Notes under the pieces: generated by a model | Seen by the model: the letters and a program-made list of their open reading frames with translations, nothing else | Database searches by the model: none | Told to the model about the DNA's origin: nothing | Translations under genes and position numbers: made by a program | Shown here: piece by piece, positions 1 through 13,100 of the stretch | Layout of the letters: every line of letters starts with the position of its first letter | Numbering within the stretch: the first letter of the stretch is position 1 | Assembly (NCBI GenBank): GCA_965178125.1 | Contig: OZ237744.1 | Location: 496,001 to 560,000, forward strand | Origin: Bilabrum cf. latius | Taxonomy: Eukaryota; Bigyra: Bicosoecida; Bigyra; Bicosoecida | Direction: 5' to 3' | Length of the DNA stretch: 64,000 bases

Positions 1-1077
1 ACGGAAGCTCCTCTGCCAAAGTAGCCCCTGCATTGCCTCGAACAGCGCGAGCTCGGTGCCGTTGAACGGAACCCACTGCCGTGAGAGCAGGATGAGGGGA
101 TCATTTTGAGTTGGACCGGTTCCTTGAAGACGGAGGGCACCGCCAGCAGCATGCGCACCGCTGCCAGATGCACGCGCCGCAGTCCCAAGATACCCGGTCG
201 TGTTGTAGTGCGTCGCACCAAGCAGCACGGGCTGCCCGAATACAGAATCTGAGACATTTGGATACGTGTGCTGCGCTGCCTAGTAGACGGCATCCATGTG
301 CCGGATCAGTGCTCCGCTCGAAACCTCTACGAAGAGCTCAACTTGCCGACTCCGCGCGGCAGGGGTAGGCATCTACACTACGGTAGCATCGACGAATATC
401 CCGATCGATGGCTCGTTACCAGGGGTTGGTACGAAGGTTACGTTGGCATCAAGCAGCATGGTTTTGTTAGTGTCCATCCAGCCGGTGATGCTGATTGTAG
501 AGAACGCGTACCCAAACCGCATACTACGGTTGAATGAGTCGTCTTGCGGACTGGATTGAAGACCTGCCTCGCACCAGGTGCTTCCACTGCGGGTGATTTC
601 TGCAAACTCCCCGCACATGCCTGCGTGCAAATCGGAATCAGCAGTTGCACTTTGCCAGCTCAAGGTCACCTGTCCGAAACCTTGCTGCTCGTGGGCAAAC
701 TTGCCGATCCTGTCGATGCTGCTGATTAGATGCGGTCCACCCTCGTCAGAACGGACTTCCATACCACCGAACTAGTTCGCAACAAGGACCAGGCGCTCGT
801 TCGCTACCTGGAACCACTGCTCGTTCGGAAGCTTGACTAGTTCGTTGATACTCGACAACGAAGCTTTTCTTCGAGGTACGATAGACGTGGGCCCGAGCTG
901 CACACCATGATGCGAATAAATAGGAGCATATGAGTCATCATCAAGGGCCCAATCACCGAAGGATCCGCCACCAAACGAGTAGTTCGAATCTTGGGCAACC
1001 GCGAATGCACGGACAGATCCTGACACAGCAGCAAATACCACAAAGACGGTTGAAATTGTGCAATACTGATAAATCAT
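1..1077 (-). CDS. Secreted protein of unknown function, 3' end beyond the left edge
   Basis: The frame opens at an ATG at 1077 and stays open to base 1 if TAG is read as Gln (three in-frame TAGs, no TAA or TGA). The first 25 or so residues form a classical signal peptide with a long hydrophobic core ending near Ala-rich sequence, so the product should enter the secretory pathway. An alternative ATG 10 codons upstream (1107) would add a short leader. The mature part carries several N-x-S/T sequons and a few cysteines, as in an extracellular or lumenal protein. I recognise no family. The C-terminus lies outside the window. Confidence 0.6.
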
Positions 1078-1209
1078 GTTTTTAATCAGCAGAAGTAGTC
1101 GGCCCAATCAGGAATACTAGGTAGGCTATGCAACGAAGTGCAGTTTTGAGCATAAGACCATGTAATATCATGTAGGTATATATACGCATTTATGACCCTT
1201 TCGACAAGC

Positions 1210-1281
1210 TCCGTAATGGTGTAATGGTTAGCATATCTGGCTCTCACTCAGGTAATCCGGGTTCAATTCCCGGTTACGGAA
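1210..1281 (+). tRNA. tRNA-Glu(CUC): tRNA-Glu (anticodon CTC)
   Basis: The sequence folds as a complete cloverleaf. The 7-bp acceptor stem TCCGTAA/TTACGGA is perfect, the D-arm contains AATGGTTA, and the T-arm is CCGGG-TTCAATT-CCCGG. The anticodon loop CTCTCAC puts CTC at positions 34-36, reading GAG. The TCC start and CTCTCAC loop are typical of eukaryotic tRNA-Glu. There is no intron. The anticodon is not CTA, so this is not the tRNA that reads UAG. Confidence 0.93.
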
Positions 1282-1282
1282 A

Positions 1283-1288
1283 TTTTTT
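1283..1288 (+). terminator. RNA polymerase III T-tract
   Basis: Six T residues begin two bases after the tRNA acceptor stem, the standard pol III termination signal for the tRNA-Glu gene. Confidence 0.85.
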
Positions 1289-1595
1289 GTTATCGACTGC
1301 TCGCTGCTACTCGTTAGTTTTTTCTTTCCTTGCGCCGTCCCGCTTCCCCTTATTCCTGTGCATTCACCGCACTCTCTCGCCTCGGGGCTGTGTGCGTGGG
1401 GGCCGCGCTCGCGATGGCCGGGTGTTGCGCGGCGGGTCCGGCGCTGCAGGCGGAGGTATTAGTAGCCTGTGCCGTCGAATTGTAGTACCAACTGCAGAGC
1501 ACATTAGCATGCTTCAAGGATACTTACGTACTGCACTGCCGTCACTGTTTGGTTCAAGCAGCATCATTTATAAATAACATATAGGGAAGCAGCCC
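1289..1595. other. Intergenic spacer
   Basis: About 300 bases lie between the tRNA and the 3' end of the HPS3-like gene. A short open frame crosses it but shows no recognisable protein features. I see nothing else. Confidence 0.5.
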
Positions 1596-4500
1596 TCACG
1601 AGTACTCCTCGTCGATCTCGACCCGCACAGGCGACAAGTCCCAGTCCACCACGTCTTCTCCATGCGAGCTACCGTCCGGTCCTTGCTCTGCAGCCGCCGC
1701 AGACACCTCCGGGGGCACTCCGAACTGCCCCACGCTCGCTGCGTGCCTGCTTCGCAAGGAGTCCTCCGGCCCGGCATGGCCGCGGCCCTCCTAAACCTTG
1801 CTGTCGTGCCCTGACTCTCCCCGCGCTCTGCGGCTGTCACCTTCGGCCAATGCTCGGTCTCGGTCGTCGGTCCCCGCAGATGCACCCGCCGCTTCCAGCG
1901 CATTCCACAGCGCCACGTACCTTGCAGCAAGCGATTTCTCTAGCCCTGACAGCGCCAGCACCCCAGATCGGACACGGGCACGACTCCGCGCCAGCTCCAC
2001 AGCTCGTGCGAGCATGCCAGCCGGGTCCGATTCGGGACGAATGGACGAAGACGATCCACCCGAGCTTGCGACAGAGGGCCCCCCGCCTGACCCCCCCGAC
2101 ACCAGCCCGCCGATTGCAGGGGGCACAAGGACGCGCATGTCTGCGGCAGGCAGCCTCCTCGATAGCTCACCCCTCGCGATGCGCAGCGCCACAGCGCAGT
2201 CCGCTGCACCCTCGGGACCCTCCCGCTCGCAGTGCGAGAGCAACGCAGACAGGACCCCCCTCCAGCAGTCGAGCCTCGGCTCGAGCCCGAACGCGATCTC
2301 GAGGGCGGCGGCCGGGCTGCGCAAGCCCCTCGGCCCGCCGAGCAGCAGGAACGCAGCCTCCCACTCTTTGCCCTGTCTGAACAGCGACACAGCCTCGAGC
2401 GCGATCCGTGCCTGCACCGCCCCACGCAAGCCAAGGGCCTCCCGCTTGCTAGAAATAAACGCGAGAAGCGGCCCAGCTGCCGACATGGGCATGCACCAAA
2501 GCAGGGTCTGCAGCAGGTCAGACACGATCAAGACAGCGGGATTAGTCCGCTATTTCGGCGCGCCCTCTCCACTCGTCGGGGTGCTCGAGCGGGCATTCTC
2601 CCCAGCTTTAGCCGCACCAGTTGGCGACCGGCCATCTTCGGCGGGGTTGGGATCGCTGGAGCTTGTGCCGTCTTCTTGCACGGATGCTGCACACTAGGCA
2701 AGGAGGGCGGGGTGGATCCCGTGGTCGGGCAGAGACGTGCGCGCTGCTAGTCGCATGGCCCACGATGACCGAGAGCTGCCGAGGGTGGCGGCTGCCCGAA
2801 TCGCAACGCTCCTCGCGATGTTGTTCTCGGCCGACGGGGGCTCCTCGGGCTCTGGATCCTGTCGTGGCTACCCTGCTGTCGCTGCCTGTGCCCCACCTGG
2901 AGCTGTTCCACCGCCTGCGCCGCTCGCAGACCTCACTGGTAGTCCCGTTCGTCTATTCTGCTATCCTACATCGACATTGCTGGCGCTCTTGTGAGCAAAC
3001 ATTGCGACCAAAGCGGCTGGACCCGCCTCTGCCACAGCTTCCACGATGGCAGTGGCGAGGATGAGAGGGGCTGCGGCATTCCGATGCGGTGCTTCGGGGC
3101 CAGCTGCGTGACCAGTATCTTTGCAGCAGTGGCGAGCCAGGGCGATGAGCAGCACGGCCAGCTGCTGGTCCAGCCGGGCCGCATCGAAGTCCGTGACTGC
3201 TGCTGCCCTACTAGCCCGTTGCTGCGCGACATCGCCAAGCAGTCTAGCAAGAGCGCACGCTGCATGCGCATCCCTCGCTTCGTCCAGCGCCATGGTGAAC
3301 TGGGCAGGCGTCAAAACGCGAGCGCTGGGGTGGACCAGGTTCGCCTCGAAGGCAGACTCGTGAAGATTGGTCGCATGCTCCGCAGAGCTCCCGCTCGGCA
3401 GTTCTTCGAGACTGGGCAGGCCGATGGGGCTGCCGCTGCCTTGACCCGGCCGGAGAAAACCGCCCTTCTCTTCCCTCTCTACATCGCTAGGGCGACGAGA
3501 GCCGTCCGTGTTTGCAGCACCATCGCCCGCTTGCCTCGCTTGCATTGTACGAGGCAGCTGCCCGGATTGACCCGTGTCAGACTCCTCGTGTCTTGCACTG
3601 AACGAATGCTGCCAGTGGTTCGAACCGCCGTCCCCTGCCGCGTCGATCTATGGCTCGGCGGCGTACTCCCCAGTATCTTGGGTGGCGAACCGATCCGATT
3701 CCATGGGAGCCACTGGCGAGCCTAGCACGCCCCGGTGGCGCATCTTCTGCCGCCTCGCCAAGTCGTCCTTGGCCTATCGTTCGAGGCGGCGGCCCGACGC
3801 CATTCGCATCTCGTCCAATAGCTGCTGCTCGAGCTCCCACGGGTAGGGTGGTAGGTAGGGCGGTAGCGGGGCGGAATCGTCTTTGGTCTCTTGCAGCAGC
3901 TCACGCATGGATGGAGTCTCAACCGGAGCTTTCCGGCCCCTGCTGTACCCCCCGAGGTCGTCCTCTTTGCTGTCTTGCTCCAACCTAGTTCTTCTGAATC
4001 GAGACGAAGCTGCGCTACCTGGTGTGGCCCGCGACTTTGCCGCCGATTGAATGCCCCTACGGCGGGGGGTCAGCGCTGCAGGCGTACCCGTGGGTGTCGA
4101 CGCCCCCTATCCGATGCCTCTCGCCGCCGCCGGAGAGCCCAACGTGGCACCGAGCATCTGTTGCTTCGGTGTCGCGCTTGACTCCAGATCCAACGGGTGC
4201 TGCACCAGCATCGAAGGCGCCGCAATTTCAAGGCTGTCTTCGAAGAACGGAAGCTGGTTCCAGTTCAAGCTTGTTTCTCGAACGGGCGAATGTTCGTGAT
4301 TGCGTGAATCGCTGCCGCTATTTGGAATGTCTGCCAGCTCCGTCTCGACGCTATCATCGTCCGAGTCCCCAAACATCTCGTGGACGAAGGCTTCGTGCTG
4401 AACGACATCATCTTCCGTGCCATTGCATGCTCCCGATGCATCGATGGTCCCGTTGGCCATAACCGCAGCCGGATCGCCAAGGCGCTGCGACAAGTCGTCC

Positions 4501-7500
4501 ACGCTATCCCCTGCTTCTGTATCTTCCTTGACCTCTTCAGAGGCCGCGAGGGTCGCTCTGGTTGCATCTAGTCGGACGAAGGCGCCCTCTTGCCGTAAAA
4601 ACTCCCTGGATGCGTCCGCATGCCTGGCGACGGCTCTCTTTATCGTAAGGCTGTCGACCTGTCGGGCCTTGATGGCCCGCACCCACACTTGTCTAGCCTG
4701 CCTGCACACGCGACCAACGCGCCCGTTGTCGTCCCAAGACTCGACTCCCCGAGATAACGGGCCGGTCCTGTCGATCCGAAAGCGCGGCGGACTATGCAAG
4801 CCAACCTTGCCACGTGCGGCCTAAAGACACACCACCAGCCGGGCGCGGTCAGCTGCGATGACACCAAGAGGGGTGTCAATCGCGGGCACGTCCGGGCCAA
4901 ATCCAGCGATGCTCGCTATCTTCTAGATGTGCTGCTGGTGCTGCTTGTCGATGAGGTCAACCAGCCCATCACTAGTAGTGCTGGCCTGCCGCAGCATGGT
5001 CCCGATGACAAGCCACGCGAGGGTGCCCCCCGTGTGGTGCGCGGAGAGAGCCTCCACCACAGGTGGCAATCCGGTCGATCCAGACCTGACGACTCCTTCC
5101 CCGAGGAAATCCCACAGGGATGGTGCGAGCAGCCCAGCAACTGCCATTGCCACCTGCCCATCAGATGTGGAACGAAGGCCAGCGCAAAGCGAGACAGCGT
5201 CATGATATGCCACAGCAGAGCGCGCGTCGGATCCAGTTGCCTCTAGGCGCGAAAGCAAAGCCGCCACCGCGAGCCCAATGAGTCCTGCTGGGCCAAAGTG
5301 CAGCTTACAAGCCGTTCTGGCGATATCGGAACCGAACAGCCCGCTGCTAAAGTCAGAAGCGGCACCGTCACTCCTCTGACGGGCAGGCGAAGCGGCTGGG
5401 GCATCTCTGGCAACGTCATCAATGATAGATGCGTCGCCATCAACCGATCGCGACGCCTCTGGAATCCTATGATTGCCGGAAGGCTCCAGCATCTGTTTCC
5501 ACAGCACAAGAATGGAGCGAATTCCGATTTCAAGCGCTTTCCTGGTCCAACCCCTCAATGATGGGCTGCCAAGTATGACGTGGCACAATGCAAGCGGGTG
5601 TACCCGAAGCGAAATATGCACGATTTGCGCAGCCAGGCTAACCGGTGCGAACCTGCGTGGATCGCCGGTCGGGTTCGCTAGCGAGTTCTTGGACGCTGCC
5701 CCAGATGCAATCGAGGCCACGGTCACCCATTGGACCGCTCTGGCCACATCCGCCTTGGCTTCCTGCGGCGCAGGCCCCAGCCAGCAGTACTCCAGCGACC
5801 GCTGAGCTTCAAACACGCTCCGTGATCCAGCGCCAACGATGCCAGCCAGCAGAACCAGACGCTCCTGGGGAGACATGTTGCTAGCCGCACCAGAAATCAG
5901 TCGGCGCTCGCTGCCCTAGGACTGCAGAGCCATTGGCCTCGACGTCTTGGAGCCCGACGCACTCCTTGGCGAACCGCCTCTGCGCACCTCCGACTGCAGG
6001 GACGGGGTGCCCACCGGAGTCTGGCGCGATGAGCTGCGGCGACTCTATTTCTGCCGGCCGTTCTTGCTATCGCGACTGCTTCCCCTGCTGTCATGCTGCT
6101 TGCTTCCACTAGTGGCGGATCCCTCTTCTACCAGTCGCTGCATCGTGGTGCTGCCTCGCGAGGCTCTCGCTTCGCGTGGCTGCAGGGCAGCAGCCTCCTC
6201 CAGTGCCTCCACGTCCACTTGCGGCCCAGGATCAGGGCGCGTGATCTTACCCACGCACTCGCTTAGGTGCATCCACATGCTCTTTCGCAGCCTACACAGT
6301 CGGTTTACGTACGTCAGCCCGTCAGAGCAAGCCTCCAGAGACGTCATCACGCTTGGATCCCCAGCGGCCGCCTTGCCAGAGTCCACACAATGGCAAAGAT
6401 ACGACACGGCATCAAGCACGCCTCGTCTCGACAGCTGTGACATGGACCTTTCGATGAGGCAAAGCCCCTACACGAGCGCCTGCAGCGCCACCTCATACGG
6501 CACGGTGCCTGCAGTTCGACGGCTCGGACTACGTCGGCTCCGGCCGCCCACTCTGGACTGGCGCCTGCCAGCGTGCCGAAGGAGCGCACTTGCGACGTCC
6601 GAGTCAGATCGCGTAGAAAACGCAAGTAACCTGGACCGAGGCGACGTCTCTTGCTACGTGGTTTCCAGATTGGCAGCTGCTTCAACGGCTGTGTGCGCAT
6701 CTGCAGTCCGGGTGGATTGATCACGAAGAGCACCAGCCGTGGGCTCTCGAGCCGCATTTAGCGATTCCGGTGGTGTATCGCCGATGGCAGCTGCGCGTGT
6801 CCGCCTGGCCCGTTCGAAGTCTCCCTCTTGTAGCGCCTTGAGAACATCCAAGGCATCGTTCATGTCAAGGCCGTCGAGCATGTTTCGGGACTCGGCTAGC
6901 GTCGCGGCATGCCTGCTCAGGACTACATCGCGATCTGCCCTGGGCAGCTTGAGCCTTGCCACGTCCATAGTGGCCAGCAGACGACCCACAGACTCGGAGT
7001 CTTCGCCGCCATGATACAGCATCACGCCACCAAGGGTGTTGGAAGGCGTGCTAAAGTTCGGTGCCATCGATGAGGAAGCTGGTGACGACTCACTGGAATC
7101 GTTTCCGCCGTGTGTTGGTGAAGCCGCCCGCAGCGCGCTCTACGCCTGGTCCAAACTGGATCTAGCTGCATCAAGTAGCGACAGATCGGCCGCAGCCTCG
7201 CCAAAATGTCGCTCATCCGCAGCCCCACTCCCAACGAGAGCGAGAGGGGCGATCCGCGTGACTGATGTGCGGACACCCGAGGCAACCCTGTGCACTGCAA
7301 GCAGGCATGGCCTGCTCTTGAAGTGCGTGCCAGCCGCAAGGCAAGAAGAGGGCAACGAGTACACTTCCAGCGTTCCCAGCGGAGAGAGCGAGTAGGCCGT
7401 CATGCCGCACACGGCAGAATGGATGGAACCGAACTACCACTGCATCGAGTAGGCAGAGCTGGGCGCCTGCAGCGACGCCATTCGCATGTCCACGGCTGCG

Positions 7501-9958
7501 CGTTGATCCTTTATGCGTCGCAATGCGGTCAATGTGGCAGTGTCCGGGCTTTGACTAGACTGCTTTCCCTCCTGCGCAGCCGTCGGGTGCTTGTTGGCAG
7601 CTAGCGGAAAGAGTGCAGTGCGCGGATCCGCAAAGTGGACCTTGTTGCGGAGATTGTATACCCTGGCACTTGCCTGCATCGATGACCAGGGCAGACTCAA
7701 TCCGGGGATTCCTAGCAGTCTGGCTGCTTGGACTAGGGGCAGAATCTCAACGACGGAGGGGGCAGTGCTGCGAGCTGCCCTATCTCTGGCATACTCCACC
7801 TCTGCCACAGCACGGGTATACAGCGCACGCGCCTCGTCGCTGCCACCGTGACTAGAACCTCGTACACTGGGGAGCTTGCCCGCTCGCAATAGCTCCAATG
7901 GCGTCGGCAGCTCTGACCCGCATGTTGTCAGCGTTCGGCCGACGGTACCCTCAGGTGAGAGAAAGAACCTGTCGTTGTGGCTGCTCCGCAGCTGGGAGTT
8001 GGCACGGGATGCTGGCGCGGTAGCAGGCACAGGACTAGGGGGCATGTTCGCGCTTCTCTGTGAGATGGGCTTCCTCCATGCCCTCATCCACCTCCGCACA
8101 CGAGCCTGCCACTACCTAGCAGCGACCCTACCATCCAGGGCAAGGAAGGTGCAGCTATCCATTGTGGCGGGCCGCAGTGGTGACCCAGCCATACCGGGCT
8201 GACCACTCTTTTCATCGATGGAGAGGTTAGAATTCCTGCTATGCGCTCTCGCTGGATCCCTGGCTGGCCCCACGTTCGGACTAGCGGGTGGAAACCCAGC
8301 ACTGCTCGCACGAGCCACCCTGAATTGCTCCGACTAGGTACGCCGCTCGTCTTCTTCCGCTTCCTTGGTCTCTCCTTTGACAAGCTCAGCCTGTTCGCCT
8401 CGAAAACTGTACACGTGCAAGCCGTGCGAAGTTCCAATCACGAGTCGGAGCGGACACGAGTCGTACACGGTGTCGTTTAGCACCTCCTGCCGGACAGCCG
8501 GATCTCGCGCCCCCGAGGCGGCAGGTCCAAGAACCGGGGTGTCCTGTGAGTTTCCATCGCCATCTATCATACCAATTGCCCCTTGACGGGCCTGTTGCCT
8601 AACTTGGCGATAGTCTGCTGCTCCAAGCTCACCAGCGCCTGCCCCCGATAGTCCGGAGGCGGGTCCATCGAGCTTGCAGCTCCGTATCGGTTCATCCGGC
8701 CGGGTTACCTTACGGAACATGCACCACAAACGGCCATCCATCGGGTTTGACAGCCGGCTGCCAGCCGCTGGTATGAGCTGGCAGCCGGCCGCCTCCACAG
8801 CTCCAAAGAGCTCGACGGCACGCTGCCCTGCAGCTATTTCAGATACGGCCGCGCCGGGCTCCGCCCTAGCCACTGCGTCCAGAATGACTGTTGATCGACC
8901 TAACGACTATACCGGCATACCATCGGGTGAGAAGAGCGCTGTTCGGGTGGCACGCGTGACAAAGTGCTCTTCCGATTGCTGCTGCTCGTTGCCAGCAGCA
9001 CCACTTGGGGGTAACCAGCCAGCCACATGCTGCTGTTCCAACGCATCCGAAGCCAGTTCCCGCTGCGATAGACCCAGGCCTGCCTAATCAATGGCACTAT
9101 CTAGGTCCGCAAGTGCGCCGGGTCGCTCAGGCTCTGCCATGTGCCGTTGGGGCTCCTGCCGCGCACCGACTCCAGGCACAGGGTGTCCTTGTCCCGGTGA
9201 CTCGCCTGCCGCGCCTGTCCACGATCGCCCAGGGCCGCCGGGCCCCTTAGAGGAGTACTTTGACACTGGCCACAGCTTCACTCGCAGCAGTACGCACTCT
9301 CTTTCGGAGCTGATCGCAAGGTGCGATGCATACAAACTCAGCAGGGTGATTGGGCCTTGAAACGTCGACAAGTACAAAGTGGCCAGCAGCTCAATGGGAC
9401 CTCGTTCGCACGAGAACATGAGAAGGGCATTACCATCAAAAACGCACAGCCTGCCGGTTACTGGACAAGCGGTAATTGCGGGAAGCTCGCGGCAGGACGG
9501 TAGCGGCAGCTCGTACTGCAACAAGTGAGGCCTGTCGACATCTTCCGAACTCGACCCCACACCCAGGTGCGAAGCCCAATTGTGGAACACAACTAAACAA
9601 TACGTTTCATCCGCCCTCATCTCCAGTACTCCGAGCGCACCCAGTGCTGGAATTGCCAAGATCGTCTTTGCGAATCCCTTGGTTGGGATGCTGCCAACAG
9701 ATCCCCCTTCTGGAGTACAAATCCGAATCAGTGTGTCTGCAATATGAATAAGCTTGAAATTTGTACGAGACATTCATCAGCAGTCGATACACAAGCTCTT
9801 TTGCAAACCAAGTGGCCCTCACCAGCGTTGGTACTGTAGGCCAGCATTGGCGCAGCAGCAGTCATAGTAACATCAGCAGCGCACGAGATGACCCCACTGG
9901 TCTACAGCGCCGTTGATCCAGAGAATACCTTCACAGGGCATACTGCCGCTTGTTGCAT
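1596..9958 (-). CDS. HPS3: Giant HPS3-like protein (candidate BLOC-2 subunit), 2,758 residues
   Basis: The model is complement(join(1596..9736,9823..9958)), 2,759 codons ending in TGA. Exon 1 starts at an ATG at 9958. The 86-nt intron has a GTGAGG donor and a TTGCAG acceptor, and its phase fits. About 21 in-frame TAGs are read as Gln, and there is no TAA or TGA over 8.1 kb. Roughly residues 1-170 resemble, from memory, the N-terminus of HPS3. They show a beta-propeller-like segment with an A-C-P-V-T-G-R-L motif, a V-F-H-N-W-A segment and a run ending V-L-L-R-V-K-L. HPS3 is part of BLOC-2, which acts in endosome to lysosome-related-organelle traffic. The middle is long, Ser/Ala-rich and low-complexity. 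The C-terminal third is helical and solenoid-like. The protein is more than twice the usual HPS3 length. Another propeller-solenoid trafficking protein (Vps39/TGFBRAP1 type) is the main alternative. Confidence 0.5.
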
Positions 9959-10133
9959 CGGCCTGACTTGCCGAGTACCTTTCGTGTCGAGAGCCGAGAG
10001 CTGCCTCTGTAGGTTCGCTGGTGTTTTCGAACGTTCGTTCGTTGAGGCAAGATAGCGCCATGGATGTTTGCTCTCAGTGTTGTATTATTGTGATATTCAA
10101 CGGGTCCTTTTGCCATACACACTAGTCGATCGT

Positions 10134-13100
10134 TCAGTCTGCGTCAGCTGCGAGGCTCTGCGGAGCGCAAATGGGTGGCACCGGGACAGCGAGCCACAGC
10201 AGCAGGACGCCAGCGAAGGCGGACATACCCAGAGTGGCAAGCTCCGGCCCCCATCCGAACGAAACGAACAAAACAACCGCAATTAGAAGGGAGAGCACAG
10301 TCCCGTACAGAGCCTCATCCCCGAGGTGAAGAAGCCGCACGAATAGCCCGTCGTTCGGCAACGCCGGACGCACAAACCCATCGTACCACGGCTCGAACAG
10401 CCCATCCTGCCGCATCGAGTTGCCGGCCCACCTGAGCTTCCTACCATCTCTAAGGATATCTTCCCAGTTTAAACCCTCGTCCCCTGGCAAGGTAGCAGTC
10501 TTGGACGGATCTTCGAGAAGCCTGTCCACGTCTCTTTTCTGGGGGTGTTCCACATCCTCATCCCTTCTGGCGTCCAGGGCCTGCTGGTGGAGGATGAACG
10601 AAGCAACCATCGCCCTTTTGTACGAGTCCTTGTGGTCTGGGAGCGAGCGGCCGGTGGCAAATCGAGTGGCTGACTCGGTGACGATGGCCAGCCTCAGCAC
10701 CGTGCCGTGCCACCATTCGGGGAGGTCACTCAGCGCCTCACCGTGGGCCAGATGAAGGGAGTGAACGCTGCACTGTGCATTCCTGTGGGTCATGATGCTC
10801 TGCAAGAGCTGGCTTTGGTTGAGACCCGCGTCATTGCTGGCCCCCCAGTCGCCCTTGGCAAACCCAATCACCTCCTTTTCCAAACCGAACACGTCCGACA
10901 GGCGCAGTGCGGCGTACTGCAGCCTCTCCACCGCAGGCTCGTTGCGCCGGCGACCGAACACAAGCTCGCTCGCCGACAGCAGCCAGCTGCCTCGCATGCA
11001 GCAAAACGGCTGCTCGTCATCGTCAGCCCCGTCACCGTCCTCTGCAGAGCTGCTTCCGCTGCCTGGCGCCATCCGCTCAATGTCACGCTCCATCGCATCG
11101 CCCCCCTTGTTGATGCAGAACACGCAGCAGCAGCACACGTAGCCCGTAAGAACCTGAGTCTTTCGCAACAAGCCGAGTACCGTGGATGATGCCGATGGGA
11201 AGAGGTGGCCCCAAAAATCGACGTACAAGGCCCGCGCGTGCCGTGCGAACAGCTGCAGTGCCGCGCTGACGTCAAGGATATCAATGGTCTTGCAAGAAGC
11301 AAGCTTGAGTATCCTTGCAAGGAGCGATTTCTGAAGACCGTCTTCGTGCCTTGCGATGTCTCTCTTGACCATGTCAAGGCCCTCCAGCACGGTGAGCAGC
11401 ACCTTGCTGGCGCTCTTGCGAAGATCTGACATGGTCTCAAGGAGGCTAGGCTCTCCAACCGACGCGTAGTGCTGCTGCAAGAGCTGCAGCAGGTATGCGA
11501 CGTACGATTCGTCGATGTGGCGAGCTCGAAGGTGGCTCGGTCTGGCGCTCGCCCGAGACCGGGCCACGCGCGCGAGTTCTGCGACATCATCGCGACCCAT
11601 CCGGTCCACGGCAGCGAGGAAACTACGAGCATCTGCTCTCACCTCGCCAGCACGCCGGGGGCTCCTGCTCGGCGATGAGCTATACGAACCACCCTGCTGC
11701 TAGGCAATCCGTTGCGCCAATCCCGCTTTCTTGACAACGATACCCCGATCGTCCAGCTGGGGCGGCCGGCCCAGTTCCTCGATGATATCAGAGCAGGCGT
11801 ACAGAGTGCCCACCACGTTGTCGTCTAGCACGTCCAGCACTCGCTCGAGCTTCTGCAGGTCTGGATTCTCTACATCGAAGGAGATCTACTTTTGCTTGGA
11901 AATGCGCAAGAAGACCTCGCCGAGCACGTGCGTGAAAAAGCTGAAGTGGAACGGCACGGAGCCCTCCCACTCCTTGTACTTGTACGTGTCCCGCTTCGCG
12001 GGACACACGGCGGGGGCAACCTTGGCGATTGCGCCAGACCTGCTGCCAACATCGGCATCGGTCGATGTGGACTTCACATCGGTGCCATCGTAGGCACCAT
12101 AGCTTGCTGGCAGGTACCGGTAGGAACGACCAGAGCGTAAAAAATGCTGCGCGTCGGACAGAGCCGGTACCAGGGTTCCGTACAAGGACCCGTTGGGCAG
12201 GTGGCCATTCTCGAAATAGCCAGACGCTTCGGCATGCCTCACCAGTGCAAAGTCGCCGTAGGACTGCGCGAGGATCGCCGCCCACTGCTCGTCCCTTCCG
12301 TCTAGCAGCTGTTCCACACGCCTCTGCTGTTCCTCGGACAAACCGTCGTACTGAGGCCGGTGCCCGACGGGGCGCTCCTAGGCCAACCGCCTCAAGCTAG
12401 GAAAGGCGTCTGGATCGTTGCGCACCGCGCGCAGCATGTCCATCATCTCGTCTGCCTTGGCTCGCACTGGAATAAACCTGTCCGGTGGTAGCTCGGGGTC
12501 GTGAGACCCCCTCAGAGCAGCCCTCCAAGGCGTGAGCATGCCGATCAATGAGTCCACCATGCGGCTCACGGCGCTGTTGTGGGTGTTGCCCTGCCTCTCA
12601 TCAAGCTTGCTTGCGTGCACTCGGAAGAAGTGAAAGGCCGGGCCCTGCAGCCTGATCAGCAACTCCGGTGCAAGGACCGCCCGCGGCACGCCCAACTCTC
12701 CCAGCTGCCGCTGGCCGACCGCTCCGCCCATCCGGTCAGAGGCCTGTGACGTGGGCTTGCCGGCCGAGCACTCCACCCGGGCGGCGTGCGAAGAACTCCT
12801 CCAGATGGTTTGCCCAACCACAGTTCCATTCGTCTCTACGCCGCCATCCAGGCCATAGCCGCCGTGAAGATTGCCTCCGTAGCCTGCCCTGCAAGCCGCG
12901 TCAAGGGCCCTCTGCTGCGAAGCACCCGTCCTCTCAAAGCACTCGAGCTCCTGCCGGCCAGGCCTCCGCCTCCCTTTGGAGTCGAACGGGTTAGCACTGG
13001 AATACAGGTGCAAGAATAGCATCGCTACGCATTCCATCACGTCTTCGCTTCCCTGCACGTACTCCAGCCGATACGGCACGACCTACTTTCCAACGCTCAC

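Noticed and set aside
1798-2697. Long plus-strand ORF antisense to the HPS3-like gene
   Set aside because: It is a GC-rich shadow frame of low complexity, opposite a much longer frame that is stop-free for 8 kb.
10068-10435. Plus-strand ORFs near 10.1-10.4 kb
   Set aside because: They are antisense to the C-terminal membrane segments of the SMPD4-like gene and have no protein features.
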